Shown here: positions 33,512 through 42,245 of the stretch, one piece after another | Layout of the letters: each line of letters starts with the position of its first letter | How positions within the stretch are numbered: position 1 is the first letter of the stretch | Assembly (NCBI RefSeq): GCF_000186705.1 | Contig: NZ_AEUE01000002.1 | Span: forward strand, 310,001 to 374,000 | Direction of reading: 5' to 3' | Origin: Citromicrobium sp. JLT1363 | GTDB taxonomy: Bacteria; Pseudomonadota; Alphaproteobacteria; Sphingomonadales; Sphingomonadaceae | DNA length: 64,000 nucleotides | Notes under the pieces: model-generated | Told to the model about the DNA's origin: nothing | Databases searched by the model: none | The model's input: only the letters and a program-made list of their open reading frames with translations | Program-made: the position numbers and the translations under genes

Positions 33512-35554
33512 ATGACCATCGAGAAACTGGACGCCTCCAGCCCCGACCTTACCCAGCAGAATATCGAGCGCCTGCTCGATCTGTTTCCTGAGTGCCGGAC
33601 AGAAGGGCCGCGGGAAGATGCGCCCATGGTCGACTTCGACCTGCTGCGGCAGGCGCTTTCCGATCATCTCGTTGAAGGTCCGGCAGAGCGGTATCGGCTC
33701 GACTGGCCGGGCAAGCGGCAGGCGCTTCTTACAGCAAACACGCCGATAGACAAAACGCTGCGCCCGATGCGCGAGGAGAGCGTGGACTTCGACACCACGC
33801 GCAATCTGTTTATCGAAGGCGACAACCTCGACGCGCTGAAGCTGTTGCAGGAGACCTATCTCGGCAAGGTCAAGATGATCTACATTGACCCGCCATACAA
33901 CACGGGCAACGACTTCGTTTATCACGATAATTTTGTTCAGTCACAAACAAACTATGACATAGAGAGCGGACAAGCCGATGACCAAAAGGGGCGCTTGGTC
34001 GCGAACCCAGAAACTAACGGCCGATTTCACTCGAATTGGCTAAATATGATCTATCCAAGGCTTAAGCTCGCCAAAAATATGCTCGGCGATGATGGAATCA
34101 TATTCATCTCGATTGGTGATGATGAAGTTTTCAATCTTCAAGAAGTTTGTGATGAAATTTTTGGTATCGATAATTTCTTAGGAAACGCTTGCCGCATTTC
34201 GAAGAAGGCTAATAACCAAGGGGATTATTGGTCACCAAATTTCGATTATGTTTTGACATACGCCAAATCTAAAGAACACTGCCCGGTCTTTTTTGGCGGA
34301 GTGAATTACAAGGCGTATAAGGAGGTAGACGCGGAGGGGCCTCGAGCGGGGGAAAAATACCAGCTCGTTCGGCTTTACATGACAAGCCTCGACCCACTTC
34401 GTGGCTGCACAAATCAACGCTATTTTATCGAAGCCCCTGACGGAACATTGCTTATACCCCCGGGCACAGTGTTCCCAGAGGAAAAGAAGGATGGCGCAAA
34501 AGTCGCACCTGAAAGATCGGAGGACAAGGTCTGGCGGTGGAGCCAGCAGGCGTATCTCGAAAAAAAGGACGAGATTTACGTCAAAGCCGTCCGATCTTCT
34601 AATCTGGTTGATCAAAATGGCGATGAGGTTTTCTGGAATGTCTTCACGAAAACCTATCTCAATGACGTGATTGCAAAATCGTCTTCTAAGCCAAACAGTC
34701 TGATTGAGGAGCATATCAATCAGAATAGCTCTCATGAGCTTAAGGCGCTTGGAATCCCGTTTCCACACGCGAAGCCGTCCAGCCTTATCGAATTCCTTTG
34801 CGAGATATCGAAGGTAGGTGAGAATGACATCGTTATGGATTTCTTCGCGGGATCTGGATCAAGTGCGCATGGCGTATTTCGACACAATCTGAAAAGTGGT
34901 TCGAAGGCTCGATCAATCTCAGTCCAATTGCCGGAGGTGCTTGACCCAGAAGACAAAGACCAAAAGGCTGGTTGGCATCTTTGCGAGGAGCTTGGCCTAA
35001 AGAAGACAGTCGCGTCGATTTCTAGAGAGCGCATCCGCAGAGCGGGAAGGAAAATTGCAGATGAAGGAGGAAAGCCGACCGGTAAACTCGATACCGGATT
35101 TCGAGCCTTCCGCATCGACAGCGGCAATTTCGTCGACACCAGTGTCACACCAAAGGAAGCAACACAGGAAGCGCTCGCGGGTATGGTCAGCCATATCAAG
35201 GACCACCGCAGCGAAGAGGATTTGCTGTTCGGTGCGCTGCTGCGCTGGGGTGTCGATATCACCCTGCCGATCGAGCAGCGCGAAGTGGCCGGGCGCGAAG
35301 TCTGGCTGGTCGATGCGCCGCCCAATGATGATGGCGACGGCACCGGAAAAGGCGCGGCGTTGATCGCCTGTTTTGCCAAGCCGGCAAGCAGCGGCAAGGG
35401 TGGGATCGACACCGAACTGGCCGACGCCATTGCGGAGCTTGCCCCTTTGCGCGCCCTCTTCCGCGACGATGGCTTTGCCGACGACGCGACCAAGGAAAAC
35501 GTCCACAGCCGCTTCAAGCAACTCGCGCCCGACACCCAGGTCCGGGTGCTCTGA
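33512..35554 (+). CDS. Type III-like site-specific DNA methyltransferase (Mod)
   Basis: A 680-residue amino-methyltransferase that modifies adenine or cytosine N. DPPY (126-129) comes before the SAM-binding DFFAGSGS (443-450), the beta-class order used by type III Mod enzymes. The region between them holds the target recognition part. Bases from about 33,935 to 35,080 are AT-richer than both ends of the gene (hand counts of two 60-base lines inside give 24 and 21 G+C; lines at 33781 and 35281 give 34 and 41), so the recognition region may have been exchanged. The next gene begins four bases after the stop. Confidence 0.93.
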   Translation: MTIEKLDASSPDLTQQNIERLLDLFPECRTEGPREDAPMVDFDLLRQALSDHLVEGPAERYRLDWPGKRQALLTANTPIDKTLRPMREESVDFDTTRNLFIEGDNLDALKLLQETYLGKVKMIYIDPPYNTGNDFVYHDNFVQSQTNYDIESGQADDQKGRLVANPETNGRFHSNWLNMIYPRLKLAKNMLGDDGIIFISIGDDEVFNLQEVCDEIFGIDNFLGNACRISKKANNQGDYWSPNFDYVLTYAKSKEHCPVFFGGVNYKAYKEVDAEGPRAGEKYQLVRLYMTSLDPLRGCTNQRYFIEAPDGTLLIPPGTVFPEEKKDGAKVAPERSEDKVWRWSQQAYLEKKDEIYVKAVRSSNLVDQNGDEVFWNVFTKTYLNDVIAKSSSKPNSLIEEHINQNSSHELKALGIPFPHAKPSSLIEFLCEISKVGENDIVMDFFAGSGSSAHGVFRHNLKSGSKARSISVQLPEVLDPEDKDQKAGWHLCEELGLKKTVASISRERIRRAGRKIADEGGKPTGKLDTGFRAFRIDSGNFVDTSVTPKEATQEALAGMVSHIKDHRSEEDLLFGALLRWGVDITLPIEQREVAGREVWLVDAPPNDDGDGTGKGAALIACFAKPASSGKGGIDTELADAIAELAPLRALFRDDGFADDATKENVHSRFKQLAPDTQVRVL

Positions 35555-35558
35555 GCCC

Positions 35559-38500
35559 ATGACAAAGCAGATATTCAAGCCGCTCGATTACCAGGCCAAG
35601 GCCGCGCAGGCCGTGGTCGATTGCTTTGCCGGGCAACCGCGTATCGAGGGCGTCAGCTACCAGTTGGACCCGGGCAAGGATGTCGCCGCGCAATCCACCA
35701 TGTTCGATAACGCACTGCGCAACGCGCCGATCGCCCCGAACCTGGACTTGCTAGGCAATATCCGCGCCGTGCAGATAGCGCAGCACCTGCCGCCCTCCGG
35801 CGAACTGGCGACCAGCAAGGCCGCGCCGGTCAATCTCGACGTCGAGATGGAGACCGGTACCGGCAAGACCTATGTCTATATCGACACCATGTATCGGCTC
35901 TATGCCGAATACGGCTGGTCGAAATTCATCATCGTCGTGCCGAGCATCGCGATTCGCGAAGGGGTGAAGAAGACGCTGGAGGATACCGAGGGCTGGTTCC
36001 ACTCGCTCTACGGCCACAAGATCCGGCACTTCGTTTACAACAGCGGCCAGCTCAACAAGCTCACCTCGTTCAGCGAGGATGGCGGGCTGCACTGCATGAT
36101 CATCAATACGCAGGCCTTCACCGCCGATGTGCGTGCGGGTGATACCGGACGCGGGGCGGGGCGGATTATCTTCGATACGCCTGACAGCTTCCAGAGCCGC
36201 CGACCGATCGATGTGATTGCGGGTAACCGCCCGATCCTGATCCTCGACGAGCCCCAGCGGATGGAAGGGACCGCCACACAAAACGCGATGGCGCATTTCG
36301 AAGCGCCTCTGGCACTGCGCTACTCCGCCACGCACAAGACTCGCTATAACCTGATCCACCGGCTGGACGCGCTGGATGCCTACAATCGCAAGCTGGTGAA
36401 GAAAATCCAGGTGAAAGGCGTGGCAACCAAGGGCCTGCCGGGGCTCGATGGCTATCTCTACCTGTCGAATTTTCGCACCTTCACCGATGGTCGCAAGCCC
36501 GAAGCGCGGGTGATGATCGAGCATGGCCTCAAAGGCGGGCAGGTGAAGCGCAAGCCGGTATGGTTGCGCGATGGCGACAAGCTGGAGGAGAAGTCCGGCG
36601 GGCTGTCCGAATATGCGGGCTACACAGTTTCCAACATCGACGTGACCCAGCGGACGGTCGCATTCACCAATGGCGAGGTATTGGAAGAAGGCCGCGTCAC
36701 CGGCGATACCAGCGAAAACGCCGTCCGCCGCGTGCAAATCCGCGAAACGATCCGCGCCCACTTCGAGCGCGAGCGGCTGCTGCATGCACGCGGGATCAAG
36801 GTGCTCTCGCTGTTCTTCATCGACGAGGTGGCAAAGTACCGTCTCTATGGCGAAGACGGGGAAAAACAGAACGGCGTTTATGCGCAGATGTTCGAGGAAG
36901 AGTATCGGCGCGCGCTCGACGAGCTGAAGGAACTCGACACCACCGACCAGGCGTGGCTGACCTATGTGAAGCGCGACCGCCCGGAGCAGGTGCACGACGG
37001 CTATTTCTCGATCGATGGCCGTGGGAGAATGGTCGACACTGCGACTTTCGTTCAGGGTGACCGCGCCGGGGAACCTCGAGATGAATCCTCCTATGATTTG
37101 ATCCTGAAGAAGAAGGAGCAGCTCTTGTCGCTCGAAGAGCCAGTCCGTTTCATCTTCTCCCATTCCGCTCTGCGCGAAGGCTGGGACAATCCGAACGTCT
37201 TCACGATCTGCACGCTCAAGCAATCCGACCATGAAATCGGCAAGCGGCAGGAGGTTGGTCGCGGTCTGCGCATCAGCGTCGACTCAAACGGCCACCGCAC
37301 CGACGACAAGAGTGTCGTGCACCAGATCAATGTCCTGACTGTCATCGCGTCCGAGAGCTACGACGACTTCGCCAAGGCGCTCCAGAACGAGATGGCCGAC
37401 GCTCTTAAGGGACGGCAGCGGGAGGCAACCGCCGCGTATTTCCAGACCCTGTCGATTACCACGTCAGGGGGCCCCCAAGAGGTCACGCAAGCCGAAGCAT
37501 CAGAGCTCGAATATTGGCTAATTGGGGAGCGTTACATCGATCCCGCCCGACACATCACGGCGAAGTGGCATGAGAGCCGCGACACTATTGCCGAGGCCGT
37601 TTCAGCCGGCGCGTCTGGCAAGATCGACGAGGCATCAAGCGAAGCTCAAGCTGTCTGGGCTAGCTTCCCTTACGCCCTCCAAGAGCATGCTGCCGAATAC
37701 GTTGCTCTGGTGGATACCGTATTCGACGAGACCGCACTCCGCCGAATGACCGGCAATTCTCGCAATATGGTGATGCCTGAGGTTCGCCGGAAGAATCTTG
37801 AGAAGGAAGCCTTCCTGGAGCTCTGGAACCGGATCAATCAAAAGGCGGTCTATTTCACGGACTTCGATACTGAGAAACTGATCGCGAGTGCCATAGCTCG
37901 GCTGGATAGTGACCTAACGGTCGACCGACAGCGGATCATCGTCACAGGAGCTGAACTCGGAACCGGAATTGGTGTGGAGGACGTGCGCAGCCGCTCCGCA
38001 TTCCGCGAAGAACGCTCGAGATCCGAGTATCACGAGGATGCCGTCAACAGCGATGTTCGCTTTGACCTGATCGGCCAGCTTGCATCGCTCACACGGCTCA
38101 CCAGGCGGACTACCGGGCGAATTCTCACCGGTATCAGCGCGAACACCTTTGCGAAGTTCGGGCAGAACCCGGAGATGTTCTTGCGCAAAGCTGCCGAGTT
38201 GATCCGACGGCAGAAGGTTGCGTTGGCGATCGAGTCCCTTCGCTATGAGAAGACTGGCCAAACCTACGACGTCTCAATTTTCGAAACTGATCGCTACGAG
38301 ATACCTCTGGAGGGCGCGCTTGAGGCGTCCAACCATGTCTATAACTACGTCGCGGTCGACTCCAAAAATGAGCGCGATTTCGCCAAGGAATTGGAGGCAG
38401 CACAGGAAGTTATTGTTTATGCGAAACTGCCTCGGGGCTTCGTGATCCCAACGCCTGGCGGCAGCTACAATCCGGACTGGGCCATTGCTCTGGAGTTTGC

Positions 38501-38678
38501 CGGAGAACGACAAATCTACTTCGTTGCAGAGACCAAAGCCGACGCCAGTGCTGAGCAATTGCGGCTGGCGGAACTGCAAAGCATCGATAGCGCAGAGCGG
38601 TATTTCAAGGATGTATCGCCGGAAGTCGCGTTCAAGAAAATCGAAGGCTATGACGAACTTCTGCAGGCGCTTCGCTAG
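35559..38678 (+). CDS. Type III-like restriction enzyme subunit Res
   Basis: A 1039-residue DNA translocase/nuclease. Walker A is METGTGKT (97-104), the DEAD-like box is DEPQ (230-233), and motif VI is QEVGRGLR (564-571) after ALREGWDNPNVF. Close to the C terminus is a PD-(D/E)xK nuclease site: NPDW with Asp973, then ETK (Glu991, Lys993). This is the layout of type III Res proteins. The ATG at 35559 is four bases after the mod stop. With Mod it should cut unmethylated DNA after ATP-driven movement or switching. The helicase and DUF4391 genes upstream make the operon unlike a plain two-gene type III system. Confidence 0.93.
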   Translation: MTKQIFKPLDYQAKAAQAVVDCFAGQPRIEGVSYQLDPGKDVAAQSTMFDNALRNAPIAPNLDLLGNIRAVQIAQHLPPSGELATSKAAPVNLDVEMETGTGKTYVYIDTMYRLYAEYGWSKFIIVVPSIAIREGVKKTLEDTEGWFHSLYGHKIRHFVYNSGQLNKLTSFSEDGGLHCMIINTQAFTADVRAGDTGRGAGRIIFDTPDSFQSRRPIDVIAGNRPILILDEPQRMEGTATQNAMAHFEAPLALRYSATHKTRYNLIHRLDALDAYNRKLVKKIQVKGVATKGLPGLDGYLYLSNFRTFTDGRKPEARVMIEHGLKGGQVKRKPVWLRDGDKLEEKSGGLSEYAGYTVSNIDVTQRTVAFTNGEVLEEGRVTGDTSENAVRRVQIRETIRAHFERERLLHARGIKVLSLFFIDEVAKYRLYGEDGEKQNGVYAQMFEEEYRRALDELKELDTTDQAWLTYVKRDRPEQVHDGYFSIDGRGRMVDTATFVQGDRAGEPRDESSYDLILKKKEQLLSLEEPVRFIFSHSALREGWDNPNVFTICTLKQSDHEIGKRQEVGRGLRISVDSNGHRTDDKSVVHQINVLTVIASESYDDFAKALQNEMADALKGRQREATAAYFQTLSITTSGGPQEVTQAEASELEYWLIGERYIDPARHITAKWHESRDTIAEAVSAGASGKIDEASSEAQAVWASFPYALQEHAAEYVALVDTVFDETALRRMTGNSRNMVMPEVRRKNLEKEAFLELWNRINQKAVYFTDFDTEKLIASAIARLDSDLTVDRQRIIVTGAELGTGIGVEDVRSRSAFREERSRSEYHEDAVNSDVRFDLIGQLASLTRLTRRTTGRILTGISANTFAKFGQNPEMFLRKAAELIRRQKVALAIESLRYEKTGQTYDVSIFETDRYEIPLEGALEASNHVYNYVAVDSKNERDFAKELEAAQEVIVYAKLPRGFVIPTPGGSYNPDWAIALEFAGERQIYFVAETKADASAEQLRLAELQSIDSAERYFKDVSPEVAFKKIEGYDELLQALR

Positions 38679-39418
38679 CTCTCCGCCCTTGGCCCAAGAG
38701 CTCCGTTCTCTGTGACTGCGTGGCTCCCTTGGTCCCACGTATCGGCTGGAACCAGTGGCGATTCGAGGCCAGGCGCCCCAGTTTAGATATCCGCTAGCGC
38801 TATATTAGTCGCACTCGAACCGCTACACCAAGAAAGTCCCGGGGCAAGCATAGGGGCAAGCACGGCGGCCTCGAGAAAATGCATTGCGATTTCTGATTGA
38901 TGGCTGTCCGATGTGGTTACTCTTCTGGGCACCATTTTTGCATTTCCAGCATAGTTTTGCGGGCGGGCGAGCCCTTGGCTTTGGGGCTCCCTTTCGCTCA
39001 GCCCCGGGGGATTGTCGTAACTGGGAATGGTTGCAGCCGTCGGCCGGGGTTCATTTCCAGCGGGCGAAGCTTGGCTCCTGGCGATTGGTATTTGCTTGTT
39101 GGCTGGCCCGATCCACTCGTTTGGGAAAAAAGGTAATGACCTGTGGCGGCGCAACGTCGTGTGAGCCTGGAGAGCGGCGCTCCCGCGCCGTCGGCAAGCC
39201 TGAGATCGGGCTTTGCGCAGGCGTTCTTGCGGAGGTTCCGAGCAGTGCATCCCAGCATGGCGGGGTAGGATCGTGAGGAACCCGGCGTTCCCCCCTCGGC
39301 CGGGAGTGGCCGGGAGAGGAAACGCAGAAGGTTGCCGCCTGTCGGCCGATCAACGACCGCCCGGGCTTGCCGGTCGCGTCAGGTCGTTTTCACAGTGATG
39401 CTGCCGGGTGCGGATCGA
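38679..39418. other. 740-base region without a gene, island edge candidate
   Basis: No reading frame here has recognisable content. Two short direct repeats are visible: GGGGCAAGCA occurs twice at about 38839-38860, and GGCCGGGAG occurs twice near 39299-39317. The region separates the restriction operon from the TonB/M16 genes and could mark the end of an inserted island, but no attachment site or tRNA was found. Confidence 0.4.
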
Positions 39419-42169
39419 TCACCGCACGATGCTCCCATCCGGCGTACGAACCTCGACCGGACCCAAATCGAGCGCGCGCACATCATCCTCGATCCGAGAG
39501 AGATCGCCCACGATCACCCATGTCATCGCCTCGGGGTCGAGCAGGGAGGAAACCTCTGTCACGCGCCCGGGCGATATCGAGGCATAGCGATCGGGCAGGG
39601 TCTCGATCCAGTTCACCGGCCGATCGAAGCGGTCGACGTATTGAAGATAGCCAACCATGGCTCCGTTGGTTTCGAAGCGGTCGGACAAGGTCAGCACTTC
39701 GCCGCGGCGGACCAGTTCCAGTTCGGCTTCGGTGGCGGGGCGCGCACCCGTTATCCCATCGAGCTCCTTCTTGATCTCCTCCAGGGCTTCCCTGGTCTTG
39801 TCGGTCTGAACGCTGGTGGAAATCTGGAAGACCTGCGGCCCGATGGCAGAGGAAATTCCACTCCCCGCGCCGTAGGTCCAGCCCTTGTCTTCCCGCAGAT
39901 TGGTGTTCAGCCGGGCGTTGAAGCCGCCGCCCAGCACCGAATTGACGATGTCGAGATCGAAATTGATCGGGTCCAGCCCGCCGGGCACGATCCGCCCTAC
40001 GCGCAGTACCGACTGGATCGCGCCCGGCTTGTCCACCAGGATAACGCGGGGCGCATCCTGAGCGTCCAGTTCGGTCACGCTCTTCGTTCCCAACGGCGAT
40101 TGCGGAGCGGTCCAGTCTCCGAACGCGTCCTCCAGCTCGGCCATGAAAGCATCGAACCCGGATGCGCCCGCGGCGTAGATCGTGGCGTTGTCGGGCCGGA
40201 GATACGCGTCGTAGAAGGCCGTCAGGTCGGCGCGGTCATAGCTATCGATCACGGCCCGCCGGTTGCCGAGGCGCGTGGCATAGGCATGGCCTTCGCCGTA
40301 GATGACACTGCCGAAGGCATCGGCCGCCAGCCCATCGGGATTGTTCTCCGACTGGGCCAGGCGGGAGAGCGCCTGCGCCTTGGCCCGCGCGATATCCTCC
40401 TCCCGGAATGCCGGATGGCGGATCATGTCCGCCCAGAGGGCGATCGTTTCGGGGAGATTGCGCGCCAGCGCTGAGGCCACCACCGTGGTCGTATCGACGC
40501 CGCCCGTGGTATAGATGCGTGCGCCAAGCCGCTCTTCCCTGTCGGCCAGCTCGTTGCCGGTCAGGCTCTGCGTGCCTTCGCCAAGAAGCGTGTTGGTGAA
40601 GCCCTCGATCCCGTCCTTGCGGCCCAGATCGGCACTGCTCCCTGCATCGAAGTTCATCGCCATGTCGACCGTTGCCGTGCCCGGGCGCTCGGCAAAGAGA
40701 ACTCTGATCCCGTTGGACAGCGTTCCTTCGTGCACCTTCGGCAGCGTCAGTTCGGGATAGCCCTGCAGCGACGGCAGCTGCGTACGATCGGCACCATCGG
40801 CCATCGCGGTGCGATCCGGGCGGGGCAGGACCGTGAGCCGATAGTTGGGGCGTGACAGCCATTCGCGCGCGGCATCGCGCACATCCACCGCGGTGGCCGC
40901 TTCTATCTGCGCCTGATCCTTCAGGTAGCTACCCGGATCGTCATCGAACACCAGGCCGCCGGCCAGCGTCATCGCCTTCACGAACAGCGATTCCCGCGCA
41001 CGGACATTATTGCTGTACCAGCCGGTCTTGGTCCGCTCCAGCTCCGCCTCGCTCGGCCCTTCATCGAGAAAGCGATCGATCTCTTCGCGCAGGACGGCTT
41101 CCGCCTCGGCAGGGGCCACGCCCTCTTTCAAGCGGAGGCCGATTTCGAACACGCCGGCCAGCTGGTAGCTTTCGTAGTTGGCAAAGACGTCGGTCGCCAG
41201 TTCGCGGTCGACCACCAGCGCCTGGTTGAGGCGCGACAGGCGCCCCGAGCCGATCAGGCTGGATGCAAGGCGCAAGGCCGGGCTGACGTCGCTATCCTGG
41301 CCCGGCACCGGCCAGCTCCACGAAATCGCAGTCTGCGGAACGGCTTCCTCCACCACCTGCGCTTTCGTTGCGTCGAGCAGCGGCAGATCCTGGGTGAGGC
41401 GCGACACCGGCGGACCGGGCGGCACTGCCCCGAAATACTTGGTCACGAGCTTGCGGGCGTCCTCCACCGAGATGTCGCCTGCCAGGCTGACGACCGCGTT
41501 CGAGGCGCCGTAGTAGTCCTTGAACCAGTTGTGCATGTCGTCGAGCGAGGCGGCGTCGAGGTCTTCCATCGAACCGATCACCGTGTGGTGATAGGGATGA
41601 TCGGGCGGGAAGAGCGCCTCGTTGCGCAATTGCGCCATCGATGAATACGGACGGTTTTCGTAGGTGCGCTTTTCGTTCTGGACCACGCCGCGCTGCTCAT
41701 CGAGCTTGGCCTGGGTGACCGCACCCAGCAGGTTGCCCATGCGATCCGATTCCAGCCACAGCACCCGCTCCAGCCCGCCGGTCGGCACGACCTCGTAGTA
41801 ATAGGTCTGGTCGTAGCTGGTCGCGCCGTTGACTGCCGAAGCGCCGATTTCCTGCAGCGGCGGGAAATATTCGTCGTCGCGATTCTCCGATCCGTTGAAC
41901 ATCAGATGTTCGAACAGGTGGGCATAGCCGGACTTGCCATCGGGTTCGTTCATCGAACCCACGTGATACCACACGGCGACCGCCACCTTCGGCACGCTGT
42001 GGTCCTCGTGTACGACCACGCGCAGACCGTTGGGCAAGGTGAATTCTTCGTAGGCGATCTCGTCTTGGGATGTCGTGACCGCAGGGGCGGCCTGCGCCAG
42101 CGCCGGTCCCGGCTGCGCGAGCGAGAGGCCTGCCGCAAGCAGCGGCAGGGCGAGGAAATGCTTGGTCAT
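39419..42169 (-). CDS. Secreted M16-family zinc metallopeptidase (two-domain)
   Basis: A 916-residue insulinase-type peptidase with a signal peptide (about residues 1-26). The inverted zinc motif is HLFEH (84-88), with the distal zinc ligand Glu166 in QNEKR. A second M16 domain in the C-terminal half (from about 480) lacks the zinc motif, as usual for two-domain M16 enzymes. The ATG at 42169 has GGAG eight bases upstream. It lies 76 bases downstream of the TonB-dependent receptor gene on the same strand, so it may process a peptide taken up by that receptor. Confidence 0.92.
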   Translation of the reverse strand: MTKHFLALPLLAAGLSLAQPGPALAQAAPAVTTSQDEIAYEEFTLPNGLRVVVHEDHSVPKVAVAVWYHVGSMNEPDGKSGYAHLFEHLMFNGSENRDDEYFPPLQEIGASAVNGATSYDQTYYYEVVPTGGLERVLWLESDRMGNLLGAVTQAKLDEQRGVVQNEKRTYENRPYSSMAQLRNEALFPPDHPYHHTVIGSMEDLDAASLDDMHNWFKDYYGASNAVVSLAGDISVEDARKLVTKYFGAVPPGPPVSRLTQDLPLLDATKAQVVEEAVPQTAISWSWPVPGQDSDVSPALRLASSLIGSGRLSRLNQALVVDRELATDVFANYESYQLAGVFEIGLRLKEGVAPAEAEAVLREEIDRFLDEGPSEAELERTKTGWYSNNVRARESLFVKAMTLAGGLVFDDDPGSYLKDQAQIEAATAVDVRDAAREWLSRPNYRLTVLPRPDRTAMADGADRTQLPSLQGYPELTLPKVHEGTLSNGIRVLFAERPGTATVDMAMNFDAGSSADLGRKDGIEGFTNTLLGEGTQSLTGNELADREERLGARIYTTGGVDTTTVVASALARNLPETIALWADMIRHPAFREEDIARAKAQALSRLAQSENNPDGLAADAFGSVIYGEGHAYATRLGNRRAVIDSYDRADLTAFYDAYLRPDNATIYAAGASGFDAFMAELEDAFGDWTAPQSPLGTKSVTELDAQDAPRVILVDKPGAIQSVLRVGRIVPGGLDPINFDLDIVNSVLGGGFNARLNTNLREDKGWTYGAGSGISSAIGPQVFQISTSVQTDKTREALEEIKKELDGITGARPATEAELELVRRGEVLTLSDRFETNGAMVGYLQYVDRFDRPVNWIETLPDRYASISPGRVTEVSSLLDPEAMTWVIVGDLSRIEDDVRALDLGPVEVRTPDGSIVR

Positions 42170-42245
42170 CGAAGAACTCCGGGGAGGGGGTAAGGGAGGG
42201 AATGCGTCGACGCCCCGAGGGCGGGCGCCGACGCCATTGAGAGGA

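Noticed and set aside
35751-37232. A 493-codon minus-strand frame within res
   Set aside because: It is antisense to the clear helicase motifs of Res and has no recognisable content.
38800-38840. Reverse-strand GGTTCGAGT-like stretch resembling a tRNA T-arm at the end of the restriction region
   Set aside because: The bases that should close the T-loop do not pair and no anticodon arm or acceptor stem could be built, so no tRNA is called.
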